Shown: positions 24,218-31,408 of the stretch, piece by piece
Position numbering within the stretch: the first letter of the stretch is position 1
How the letters are laid out: each line of letters opens with the position of its first letter
Assembly (NCBI GenBank): GCA_902825845.1
Contig: CADECM010000073.1
Span: 1 to 32,451 of the forward strand
DNA from: an uncultured beta proteobacterium
GTDB lineage: Bacteria > Pseudomonadota > Gammaproteobacteria > Burkholderiales > SG8-41
Length of the DNA stretch: 32,451 bases
Direction of reading: 5' to 3'
Position numbers and translations under genes: made by a program
The notes under the pieces: generated by a model
Seen by the model: only the letters and a program-made list of their open reading frames with translations
Databases searched by the model: none
What the model was told of the DNA's origin: nothing

Positions 24218-25186
24218 TCACCACGGGGCCTGCACCACCTCGCCCTTGATCGTCGTGCGATGCATGATGCGCCGCTGCGCGACATCGATTTCGGTGCGGT
24301 AGTGCATGCAGCAGCGGTTGTCCCACAGGATGCAATCGCCGACTTTCCAGTGGTGCGTCCACGCGTATTTTTCCTGCGTGGCATGGGCCCACAGCTTGTC
24401 GAGCAACGCTTCGCTGTCTGCGTTGGACAGGCCGATGATGTAGTTCGACGGCCACACACGGCGCCGGCCCAGATACAGCGCGCGCTTGCCGGTCACCGGA
24501 TGCACGCGCACCAGCGGGTGCGGCGGTCCCTGAACGTCTTCGGGTTTTGTGGGCGATGTGACGCCGGGACGCAGCACGCCGGCGCTGTTGCGGCTGGAAT
24601 CGTGCACCTGCGATTTACCTTCAATGGCCTTCTTCAGATCGTCCGGCAGTTCGTCGTACGCCTGGTACTGGTTGTTGAATGAGGTGTCGCCGCCGCCACT
24701 GGTGGGCACCACCAGCGAATAGAGCATGCTACCTGCGGGCGGCGTTTGCACATAGGAGTTGTCGCTGTGCCACACCACCTCGTAGCTGCCGAGTCCGCCG
24801 TTGTCCATCACCGGCTTGCCGTCCTTGCCGATGTTGGAAATGATGCTCACACTCGGGTGGCGCGAGATCATGTATTCATCGTCGACCGTCTCGCCCTGCG
24901 CGAGATGGTATTTGCGTGCCGCCGCCGTGTGCGGCGGCCCGAACACGGCGGATACGGCCATCAGCTGATCATCGTTGATGGTCTGCCCGCGCCAGAAAAT
25001 CACCATGTGATCGGCCCATGCCTTGCGCAGCGCCTCGCCCACATCGTCCGGAATCGGCAGCGACAGATCCATGCCCATGATCTCGGCGCCGACGGCGGCG
25101 CCGGTGGGCACGACTTTGAATGCGGCAAGGGTATTTACGGCGCTGGCAGGGCGGCTGGCGGTGGCGGTCTGGGCTGCGGTTGGCAT
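24218..25186 (-). CDS. TauD/TfdA-family Fe(II)/2-oxoglutarate dioxygenase (second copy)
   Basis: 322 aa. The metal triad is H140 and D142 in VVWHSDNSY plus H295 in CCMHYRTEID; R310 in RRIMHRTTIKG is the likely 2-oxoglutarate ligand. FKVVPTGAAVGAEIMGMDL at the N-terminus is the usual TauD-fold opening, preceded by an Ala/Thr-rich extension of about 20 residues. It matches TauD itself (ILWDNRxxxHY) better than the enzyme at 7077 does, but a taurine substrate is not proved and no tauABC genes are present. ATG 25186 has GGAGAA 5-6 nt upstream. It appears to be transcribed alone or with the YchJ-like gene 60 bp upstream. Confidence 0.88.
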   Translation of the reverse strand: MPTAAQTATASRPASAVNTLAAFKVVPTGAAVGAEIMGMDLSLPIPDDVGEALRKAWADHMVIFWRGQTINDDQLMAVSAVFGPPHTAAARKYHLAQGETVDDEYMISRHPSVSIISNIGKDGKPVMDNGGLGSYEVVWHSDNSYVQTPPAGSMLYSLVVPTSGGGDTSFNNQYQAYDELPDDLKKAIEGKSQVHDSSRNSAGVLRPGVTSPTKPEDVQGPPHPLVRVHPVTGKRALYLGRRRVWPSNYIIGLSNADSEALLDKLWAHATQEKYAWTHHWKVGDCILWDNRCCMHYRTEIDVAQRRIMHRTTIKGEVVQAPW

Positions 25187-25246
25187 GCGTATTCTCCGGT
25201 GTGCGAAACAATTTGCGGTCGATTTTGTGCCTGAGGTAAAGCGGCG

Positions 25247-25660
25247 TCAAGGCGCGTGTTCCGCGTCCATCATTTGCCCGTCAATGTAGTACCAGCGCCC
25301 GTCGTGTCGCACGAAGCGGCTGGTCTCGTGCAGGCGTTGCGCGCGGCCGCTGCTGTCGCGCTGCCGAGCGACAAATTCCACCACGCCCGCGTCGCCGTGC
25401 GCCTCGGCGTGGCGCACTTCCAGCCCCAGCCACTTGACCGGCCACAACTCCAGTTCGCCGGGCGCGGTGGACGGATGCCAGGTGGCAAGCAGATAGTCGA
25501 TGAGCCCGGCCACGTACGCGCTGTAACGCGAGCGCATCAGCGCCTCGGGCGTGGGCGCATGACGGCCGGCGGCAAGACCGTCGTGCCACGGGCCGCAGCA
25601 GGCGGCGTAGGTTTCGCCACTGCCGCAGGGGCACGGGGCATGGGGTTTGGGTGGCGGCAT
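25247..25660 (-). CDS. YchJ-like SEC-C motif protein (UPF0225)
   Basis: 137 aa. The N-terminal SEC-C zinc motif is complete: CPCGSGETYAACCGPWH. It is followed by MRSRYSAYVAGLIDYLLATW and VEFVARQR, which define the YchJ/UPF0225 NTF2-like domain. The end of the protein, GRWYYIDGQ, is also typical. Function is unknown; the SEC-C motif in SecA binds zinc and SecB or ribosomes, and a chaperone-linked role is only inference. ATG 25660 is chosen because the zinc motif begins within 10 residues; the frame stays open upstream but without family similarity. It is divergent from the SDR gene. Confidence 0.88.
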   Translation of the reverse strand: MPPPKPHAPCPCGSGETYAACCGPWHDGLAAGRHAPTPEALMRSRYSAYVAGLIDYLLATWHPSTAPGELELWPVKWLGLEVRHAEAHGDAGVVEFVARQRDSSGRAQRLHETSRFVRHDGRWYYIDGQMMDAEHAP

Positions 25661-25734
25661 GGCGAGCGGGATCAGGGGCGGGAAAGAGACGCCACGATAC
25701 ACGCATCGAGGCTTGTTCTCACGAAGCGTATGGG

Positions 25735-25882
25735 TATTTGCCCAAGTCCCCTCTCCCCGCTGAAGCGGGGCGATGGAGTCCCAACGTCGCGAGAGGTGTG
25801 CAGCCAAATGTAATCCGAAGAACGAAGGGAAATTCCCGCAGGCCGGTTCCAGAGTCGGGTGGCGTCAGGGACTCGCGGGAAT
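25735..25882. repeat. Intergenic GC-rich inverted repeats
   Basis: Within the 271-bp divergent gap there is a hairpin CCCCGC-TGAA-GCGGGG at 25755-25770 and a spaced inverted pair ATTCCCGC (25832-25839) / GCGGGAAT (25875-25882). The ATTCCCGC...GCGGGAAT pattern resembles dispersed intergenic repeats common in proteobacteria. No T-run follows either hairpin, so they are not typical terminators. They could be decayed REP-like units. Confidence 0.35.
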
Positions 25883-25931
25883 GGAATATCATACGGGTCC
25901 GATTGTCCTGAACTGAAAGGAACACCGCATC

Positions 25932-26678
25932 ATGGATACCGGCCTTAAAGGCAAAACCGTACTGATCACCGGCGCAAGCCGCAACGTGGGCCGGCTGTCG
26001 GCGGAATATTACGCGCGCGAGGGCGCAAATCTGGTGATTTGCACCAGCAGCAAGATGGACGCGCTGGAAGAAACCGCGGCGCTGGCGCGCGAGCGCGGGG
26101 CCGAGGTGCTGGCGGTGAAATGCGATGTGACCGATGGCGCGGCGGTTGCGCAAATGGTCGATGCGGCGGTGAAAAAATTCGGCGGCGTGGACGTCGCGGT
26201 GAACAACGCGGTCTACCGCTCCGACGTCAAAGGCAAGGGCTTTCTTGAGCAGCCCTTCGAAATCTGGCAGCGTAACATCGATGTCAATCTCACCGGCCCG
26301 TACCATGTCTGCCGCGCCACCATCCCCCACATGAAGAAAAAAGGCTGGGGCCGCATTGTCAATTATTCCGGCATCGCGCCGTTTCTCGGCGAGGGCGCGG
26401 CCAAGGCCATGGTGAAAATCGGCATCGTGGGCTTCACGCGCGGGCTTGCCACCGAATTCGCCCCGCACGGCATCACCGCCAACTGCATCGGCCCCGGCAC
26501 CATCGCCACCGAACGCGAGGCGTATCTGAGGGAAAAGGCGCTGCACGCAGAGCAACCGATCCGACGCATGGGCAAGCCGGAGGAGATCGCCGAGCTCGCG
26601 GTTTACCTGTCGAGCGAGCAGGCGGCGTTCATCACCGGGCAGTGTTATCTGGTGAACGGCGGGTTGTATTACCAGTAA
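25932..26678 (+). CDS. Short-chain dehydrogenase/reductase with atypical active site
   Basis: 248 aa with the overall SDR Rossmann fold: cofactor loop TGASRNVGR at 13-21, CDVTD, NNAVYR, VNLTGPY and a C-terminal FITGQCYLVNGG. Length is normal for classical SDRs. The active site is not: the Ser (S146, NYSG) and Lys (K162) are present, but the position four before K162, where the catalytic Tyr belongs, is K158 (KAMVK), and no other Tyr is close. The cofactor loop (N18 for Gly) and NNAG (Val for Gly) also deviate. It may be a degenerate or non-redox SDR, or one with a rearranged mechanism. ATG 25932 has AAAGGAAC about 8 nt upstream; TATCAT at 25887-25892 is a possible -10. Confidence 0.85.
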   Translation: MDTGLKGKTVLITGASRNVGRLSAEYYAREGANLVICTSSKMDALEETAALARERGAEVLAVKCDVTDGAAVAQMVDAAVKKFGGVDVAVNNAVYRSDVKGKGFLEQPFEIWQRNIDVNLTGPYHVCRATIPHMKKKGWGRIVNYSGIAPFLGEGAAKAMVKIGIVGFTRGLATEFAPHGITANCIGPGTIATEREAYLREKALHAEQPIRRMGKPEEIAELAVYLSSEQAAFITGQCYLVNGGLYYQ

Positions 26679-26828
26679 AAAAGCCGAAGATTTGCCTGGC
26701 GAACGGTGCGCGGCAGTTTGTGCCAGCCGGACACGGTGGGCGTGCAATCACGTGCCGCGCACAACACGACTTATTCTGCAGGGACTGGCCACGCCACGCA
26801 TACTTTGCGGGCATTTCGATTTTATTCA

Positions 26829-26846
26829 ATAAAATCATATAGTTAT
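26829..26846 (+). repeat. AT-rich dispersed element, copy 7
   Basis: An exact match to the core, as ATAAAATCATATAGTTAT, about 150 bp after the SDR stop in the convergent 306-bp gap. Here the left half is also a perfect 19-bp palindrome, GATTTTATT-C-AATAAAATC (26818-26836). The palindrome is not kept in the other copies. Confidence 0.6.
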
Positions 26847-26899
26847 AGGTTATCTTGCTGTGGTCGCGACGCGACGGTATTGCGCAGCCTTGCTCCTTG

Positions 26900-26940
26900 G
26901 CAGCATCGCCAACTGCATCCGGGCCCGGCACCATCGCCAG
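26900..26940 (+). pseudogene. Short SDR-like gene fragment
   Basis: About 40 bp resembles the SDR gene's own segment around 26470-26508: CGCCAACTGCATC is identical (13 bases), then, after one extra base and a few changes, CCCGGCACCATCGCCA is identical (16 bases). In the SDR this encodes TANCIGPGTIA. The extra base would break the frame here. The piece could be a leftover of a second SDR gene or a chance partial duplication. Nothing else gene-like is seen in the 26679-26984 gap. Confidence 0.35.
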
Positions 26941-26984
26941 AAGCAGGCGCTGAAAGATGATGGATGGCTTATAGCAAGCCCAGC

Positions 26985-28028
26985 CTACATTTTGGCGTGC
27001 CTCGCTTGCGTTGCCGCGTCAAAAAACATCAGCTTGTTGCGCCCCGCCTTCTTGGCTGAATACATCGCCATATCGGCGAACTTAAGCGATTCGCCGGCAT
27101 TCTGGTTCTGGCCGTCAAACATGCTTACACCTACGCTGGCGGTGCAACGATGTTCGTACCCATCCAGTACGTAAACCTGGCCTAGGTGCTCCACGATCTT
27201 TTCGCCAATCACGGCTGCCCGTGCCGCGGCGAGCGCGCCATCGTTGCCCAGGTTTGCCAGCATCACCACAAACTCGTCCCCGCCCAAACGGGACACGGTG
27301 TCTTCACCCCGAACCAGTGTGCGCAAACGCTGGGCCGCTTGCTGCAATAGCAAGTCACCGGCTTCATGACCTTTGGTGTCATTCAGGGTTTTGAAGTTAT
27401 CGAGGTCGATAAATAGCAGCGCGCCAAGGCTGCCGCTCCTGGCGCTGGACGCCACAGTCTGTTGCAGACGATCCATGAACAACCGACGATTCGGCAGATC
27501 CGTCAGCGCGTCGAAAAACGCCAGGCGCTCAATCGCTTCCTGAGCCTGCTTGCGCTCGGTAATGTCGCGGGACAGCACAATAAAACGCAGGCCTTCACTC
27601 GCCTTGGTATCCTTGCGCGCAATTGAAATCTCAAACCAGCGCTCACCCGACGGCGTGGGCAACTGTATCTGCGTTCCCTCGGAGCTGCCTGCCGATGTCG
27701 CCTCGGCCAAGGCACCCATCACGGCGCGCGCGGCTGCGATGGGCATGACCTCAAATACGGTATGACCCAGCAGATTTTCTGGAGGCGCCACCAGGCGCTC
27801 CGTGCGCCGGGCGCGAAAATCCCAATGACGACCGTCAGCATCCAGCTCAAACATAAGGTCAGGTATGGCAGCAAGGGTGGCGGCCAAATGGGCGCTCGAT
27901 CCCATGTTGGGGTGATCTGCAGTGCTGGCCCCCGGTCCCAATTCATCTGTATTGGCTGATGCGTCACGCCGTGTCGCGCGGCGACACCACGATTTTATGC
28001 GCGCCAATAGAGGTTGATGATCGGCCAT
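26985..28028 (-). CDS. PAS-GGDEF diguanylate cyclase
   Basis: 347 aa. A PAS domain (about 45-170; DLMFELDADGRHWDFR, RFIVLSRDITERK) is followed by a GGDEF domain (about 180-340). The motif is canonical at 249-253 and is preceded five residues earlier by RGED (240-243), an intact I-site, so the protein should make c-di-GMP and be inhibited by it. No EAL domain or membrane helix is present. ATG 28028 (MADHQPLL) is preferred; the frame is open to 28043. The nearby 306-bp convergent gap holds AT-rich copy 7. It is divergent from the DUF35 gene across 188 bp. Confidence 0.9.
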   Translation of the reverse strand: MADHQPLLARIKSWCRRATRRDASANTDELGPGASTADHPNMGSSAHLAATLAAIPDLMFELDADGRHWDFRARRTERLVAPPENLLGHTVFEVMPIAAARAVMGALAEATSAGSSEGTQIQLPTPSGERWFEISIARKDTKASEGLRFIVLSRDITERKQAQEAIERLAFFDALTDLPNRRLFMDRLQQTVASSARSGSLGALLFIDLDNFKTLNDTKGHEAGDLLLQQAAQRLRTLVRGEDTVSRLGGDEFVVMLANLGNDGALAAARAAVIGEKIVEHLGQVYVLDGYEHRCTASVGVSMFDGQNQNAGESLKFADMAMYSAKKAGRNKLMFFDAATQARHAKM

Positions 28029-28216
28029 GTAACAACGAACCAAGTTTCGACGTGCAGGCGAACATTCTAAACCAATGTGACGTGCGCCGGGCCTGCGACA
28101 GCCTGGTTCTACAACAATGCTTTCTACATGGTCGCTATACCGCGAAGGTTTCGCTTTTACGCGGTACCCGGTTTAGAATCGGACTTATCGCATTGATCCG
28201 CAACCGAGGGAAACTT

Positions 28217-28642
28217 ATGGAACAACTCGAACGTCCGTTGCCGGCGCCGCTGGCGCCTGAGGCGAAGCCGTATTGGGAGGGCCTGAAGCAAAACAAGCTC
28301 ATGCTGCCAAAATGCAATGACTGCGGGAAAGCGCATTTCTACCCGCGCGTCATCTGCCCGCACTGCCACTCCCGCAACCTCACCTGGATCGAGGCCAGCG
28401 GTCGCGGCAAGCTCTACGCCTTCGAGATCCTCCATCGTTCGTTCAACCCCGCGGTGAAGACACCCCTGCCCTATGTGCTCGCGATGGTCGAGCTCGAAGA
28501 GGGGCCGCGCATGTTGTCGAACCTGATCAACATCAAGCCCGATCCAGCGCTGATCCGCTGCGACATGCCGGTGCAAGCCGTCTACGTGAAGCAAAATGAC
28601 AACTTCACCCTTGCGTTCTTTCAACCTGCGGAGGCGAAGTAA
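28217..28642 (+). CDS. DUF35 OB-fold / zinc-ribbon acyl-CoA-associated protein
   Basis: 141 aa. The N-terminal rubredoxin-like zinc ribbon has C33, C36, C47 and C50 (KCNDCG, ICPHCH), followed by an OB fold (GRGKLYAFEILHRSF, LPYVLAMVELEEGPRM). This is the DUF35 / ChsH2-like architecture. Known for the family: these proteins pair with a thiolase-like partner, for example ChsH2 with Ltp2, which cleaves steroid side chains as an aldolase. The thiolase-like gene follows after only 2 bp, exactly as expected. ATG 28217 has GAGGG 6 nt upstream. Confidence 0.88.
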   Translation: MEQLERPLPAPLAPEAKPYWEGLKQNKLMLPKCNDCGKAHFYPRVICPHCHSRNLTWIEASGRGKLYAFEILHRSFNPAVKTPLPYVLAMVELEEGPRMLSNLINIKPDPALIRCDMPVQAVYVKQNDNFTLAFFQPAEAK

Positions 28643-28644
28643 TC

Positions 28645-29808
28645 ATGGCTCAACATGACACCATGCGCGAGCTTTCAAACTCGTGCTGCATCGTCGGCGC
28701 AGCCGAGAGCGACGAAATGGGCGTTCTGCCGCACAAGAGCCAGATGGCCCTGCACCTGGAGTCGATCACCAATGCCGTTGCGGATGCGGGACTCAAGGTC
28801 AGCGACGTGGACGGCATTTTCACCGCCGGTGCGCATTCACCGGCACTGATCGCCGAAGCGCTGGGCGTCACGCCGCGCTACGTCGACGGCACCAGCGTCG
28901 GCGGCTGCTCCTTCATCATCATGGTGGAGCACGCGATAGCGGCGCTGCACCACCACCTGTGCGATGTCGCGGTCATCACCCACGGCGAAAGCGGCCGCTC
29001 GCAGGTGGGCGTGACGCGTGTGCGCGACACCAGCATCGCCGGTTGTTACGAAATCCCCTACGGCTTCGGCGCGCCGCCGACCTGGTTCGGCCTCATCACC
29101 ACGCGGCACATGCATGAGTACGGCACCACGCTCGAACAGTGGGCGCAGGTGGCGGTGTCCACGCGTCAGTGGGCGGCCTTGAACCCGAAGGCCATGTACC
29201 ACGACCCGCTGACGATCGACCAGGTGCTCAAGGCCAAGATGATCGCCTGGCCGTTCACCGTGCTGAACATCTGCCTCGTCACCGATGCCGGCGGCGCGCT
29301 GGTGCTCACCCGCGCGGATCGGGCGCGTGACTGCGCCAAGAAGCCTGTTTATGTGCGCGGCACCGGCGAGGCCACCGAGCACGTGTCGGTGACGCAGATG
29401 CACGGCCTGCCGTTAAGCAAGGCCACGCGCATGTCCGGCGAGCGAGCCATGAAGATGGCCGGCGTCAGCCATGGCGACTTCGATCACCTGATGCTGTATG
29501 ACGCGTTTACCTCCGGCCCGCCGATCATGCTCGAATCGATGGGCTTCGCGAAGCCCGGCGAAGGCGTCTCGTTCTTCGAAAACGGCAAGTCAACACCGGG
29601 CGGCAAACTGCCGATCAACACCAACGGTGGCGGCCTGTCGTATACGCACACCGGCATGTACGGCATGTTCCCGCTAATCGAGGCCACGCGTCAGTTGCGC
29701 GGCGAATGCGGCGCGCGGCAGGTGCCCAACGTCAAGCTGTCGCTGGTCAACGGCATGGGTGGCATGCTGTCGGCAGCGGGCACCTGCGTCTTGTCGAACG
29801 AGAAGTAA
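28645..29808 (+). CDS. Thiolase-like protein (SCP2/Ltp2 type)
   Basis: 387 aa, with the nonspecific lipid-transfer thiolase fold. C88 in TSVGGCSF occupies the nucleophile position, and the His of GGLSYTHTG and the NGMGGMLSAAG block follow near the C-terminus. The usual CGGG-type second Cys loop is replaced by VNGMGGM, typical of SCP2-thiolase-like proteins rather than true biosynthetic thiolases. With the DUF35 partner 2 bp upstream it may act as a thiolase or as a retro-aldolase on a CoA thioester; the choice cannot be made from sequence. ATG 28645 has CGGAGG about 15 nt upstream. A 166-bp gap with a strong hairpin separates it from the amidohydrolase. Confidence 0.88.
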   Translation: MAQHDTMRELSNSCCIVGAAESDEMGVLPHKSQMALHLESITNAVADAGLKVSDVDGIFTAGAHSPALIAEALGVTPRYVDGTSVGGCSFIIMVEHAIAALHHHLCDVAVITHGESGRSQVGVTRVRDTSIAGCYEIPYGFGAPPTWFGLITTRHMHEYGTTLEQWAQVAVSTRQWAALNPKAMYHDPLTIDQVLKAKMIAWPFTVLNICLVTDAGGALVLTRADRARDCAKKPVYVRGTGEATEHVSVTQMHGLPLSKATRMSGERAMKMAGVSHGDFDHLMLYDAFTSGPPIMLESMGFAKPGEGVSFFENGKSTPGGKLPINTNGGGLSYTHTGMYGMFPLIEATRQLRGECGARQVPNVKLSLVNGMGGMLSAAGTCVLSNEK

Positions 29809-29835
29809 CGGCTAGCAGGACCGATGCAGCAGATA

Positions 29836-29860
29836 CCTCACAGGGTCAAACCCTGTGAGG
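29836..29860. other. Perfect 10-bp stem hairpin
   Basis: CCTCACAGGG-TCAAA-CCCTGTGAGG is a perfect 10-bp inverted repeat with a 5-nt loop, 28 bp after the thiolase-like stop. No T-tract follows, so it is not a classical intrinsic terminator. It may protect mRNA ends, attenuate transcription, or be an operator. Confidence 0.7.
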
Positions 29861-29974
29861 CACTGCCAACGGGTGCGCATCAGCAGTGCCCGGATGCCGA
29901 ACGACAGCTGGCGTATTTCGCCACCGGAAATGCGGCGCTGACAAGCGACGCATGAACCGGTTAGAGGAGAGACT

Positions 29975-30784
29975 ATGTTGATCGTCGACGCGCAGGTCCA
30001 CCTCTGGAATGCGGGCAACCCTTCCAGCCCCTGGCACCGGCAGGTGCCCGCCTACCTGAAAGACGACGCGCTCAAGGAAATGGACGCCGCCGGGGTCGAT
30101 GCCGCGGTGCTCACACCGCACACGCCGTGGGATCCCAACGCGAACGAGCTCTGCATCGAAGCCGCCCGCCAGCACCCCGACCGGTTCGCGATCCTCGGCA
30201 GCTTCCCGCTCGACAAGCCGGAGAGTCGCGGGCTGGTGGATTCGTGGAAACAACGTCCCGGGATGCTCGGCCTGCGCTACACGTTCAACGATCCAGCACA
30301 GCTACCCGACGGGGCCTTCGATTGGCTGTGGCCGGCGGCGGAGCGGGCAGGACTGCCCATTGCACTGATGGCAGCGAATTTCCTGCCGAAGGTTGCCGAT
30401 GTGGCGCAGAAGCATCCCAACCTCAAGCTGATCGTCGATCATCTCGCCCGGCCTAGAGGAACCGTGCCGCTGCCGGAGCGGTGGGCGAATCTGCAGGAGG
30501 TGCTGGCGCTCGCAAAATATCCCAACATCGCCATGAAGGCCACGGGTGCACCGAGCTACTCTGATGAGCCGTACCCTTTCCGCGATATCCACGACAACCT
30601 GCATCGGCTCTACGACGCGTTCGGCCCGGCGCGCTGGTTCTGGGGCACCGACATCACGCGCATGCCCTGCCCGTGGCGTCAGTGCGTGACCCTGTTCACC
30701 GAAGAACTGCCGTGGCTTAAGGGGCGTGATCTCGAGCTTGTCATGGGGCGTGGCATTTGCGACTGGCTCGGCTGGAAGCGCTGA
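29975..30784 (+). CDS. Amidohydrolase family 2 (metal-dependent hydrolase, ACMSD-like)
   Basis: 269 aa. The barrel opening DAQVHLWN carries the HxW version of the family's metal-binding motif; further blocks are KLIVDHLARP and FWGTDITRM, the latter with the catalytic Asp at the end of the barrel. The end CDWLGWKR is usual for the family. Members include decarboxylases (ACMSD, gamma-resorcylate type) and lactonases such as PDC hydrolase; this short HxW form resembles lactonase-like hydrolases, but the substrate is inferred only. AGAGGAGA 4 nt before ATG 29975 is a strong ribosome site. It follows the DUF35-thiolase pair in the same direction, so the three may degrade one aromatic or cyclic acid. 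Confidence 0.87.
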   Translation: MLIVDAQVHLWNAGNPSSPWHRQVPAYLKDDALKEMDAAGVDAAVLTPHTPWDPNANELCIEAARQHPDRFAILGSFPLDKPESRGLVDSWKQRPGMLGLRYTFNDPAQLPDGAFDWLWPAAERAGLPIALMAANFLPKVADVAQKHPNLKLIVDHLARPRGTVPLPERWANLQEVLALAKYPNIAMKATGAPSYSDEPYPFRDIHDNLHRLYDAFGPARWFWGTDITRMPCPWRQCVTLFTEELPWLKGRDLELVMGRGICDWLGWKR

Positions 30785-30979
30785 AGGCCGCGCTATCCTG
30801 ACATCCGAGGCCCGCTCGCGAAAATATTCGGCGCGCCGGGAATCGAGCGCTGTCTCTGGCGAACGGACGGGACACGCACATTCTTGGTGGTCAACTATGA
30901 AAATGCCGTCAAGCCTTTCCTTGAAACAAATCGCCTGAGTAAGAGCGACTGGGCTATGCTGAAGGGCGGCGCGCGCGAG
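30785..30979 (+). pseudogene. Remnant of a second amidohydrolase (C-terminal part)
   Basis: Directly after the amidohydrolase stop, one frame encodes KIFGAPGIERCLWRTDGTR, then NYENAVKPFLETNRLSKSD and AMLKGGARE. This matches the C-terminal pattern of amidohydrolase family 2 proteins (FG-ERCLWGTDWTR, then LSxxDxAxxMGG). The core WGTD has become WRTD, and neither the N-terminal barrel nor a start codon is present. The sequence differs strongly from the intact gene next door, so it derives from another paralogue. The frame stays open to 31114 without recognisable content. Confidence 0.55.
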
Positions 30980-31112
30980 GAAGAATACCTGTGTAAACTT
31001 GTGACCCGGCGCATGGCTTTCCTCTTCGTGGGTATCCCTGTTTCCGAAAAAAGTCGACGAGGAAAGCCCGCAATCGTTGAACACCAGCACCTGCCTGGCC
31101 TTCGTTCCGTTT

Positions 31113-31256
31113 GATCGTGGCCGCGGTTTCCGGATCGTGACCGACGATTCCGGACGGAGCCCAAAATCGGTGACAATCGACCGGAATCGCCGGTCACGAT
31201 CAAACGGAATCGCCGGTCACGTTCGTCCGGAATTCCCGGTCACGATGGTCCGGAAT
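31113..31256. repeat. 23-bp-period repeat cluster with inverted partners
   Basis: CCGGAAT recurs at 31181, 31204, 31227 and 31250, exactly 23 bp apart; the full unit is CCGGAATCGCCGGTCACGAT with small changes. To its left, GATCGTGACCGACGATTCCGG (31133-31153) is the inverse of the first unit with one mismatch, and 31113-31133 is a weaker inverted copy. Such multiple terminal repeats resemble the ends of IS21-type elements, but no transposase gene is present. It is probably a decayed insertion-sequence end or a deletion junction. Confidence 0.6.
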
Positions 31257-31337
31257 ACGCATCAATTCCACCGCAGCCCCTTTGATTCCAAATCTGCCTG
31301 CCATACCTTTGATTTCGCCCGTTGCGGTGGGACAGGC

Positions 31338-31378
31338 TTGGAATGCTTGATTGCTATCATTTACTATAAACGATAGCA
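31338..31378 (+). promoter_or_regulatory. Promoter and palindromic operator of the FitAB operon
   Basis: The inverted repeat TGCTATCATTTA (31352-31363) / TAAACGATAGCA (31367-31378), 11 of 12 pairs with a 3-nt centre, lies about 30 bp before the antitoxin start. A possible promoter is TTGGAA (31338-31343) with TACTAT (31362-31367), 18 bp apart, so the -10 lies inside the palindrome. This fits autorepression by the FitA-type ribbon-helix-helix antitoxin. Confidence 0.6.
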
Positions 31379-31408
31379 TTCGAGCATCAACTTTTCGGAG
31401 TGATAGCC

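Noticed and set aside
25755..25770. CCCCGC-TGAA-GCGGGG hairpin as a terminator
   Set aside because: There is no T-run after it, and it lies between divergent genes where no transcript should end.
30980..31114. Continuation of the frame after the amidohydrolase remnant as a gene
   Set aside because: No recognisable motif, start codon context or ribosome site; it appears to be decayed DNA.
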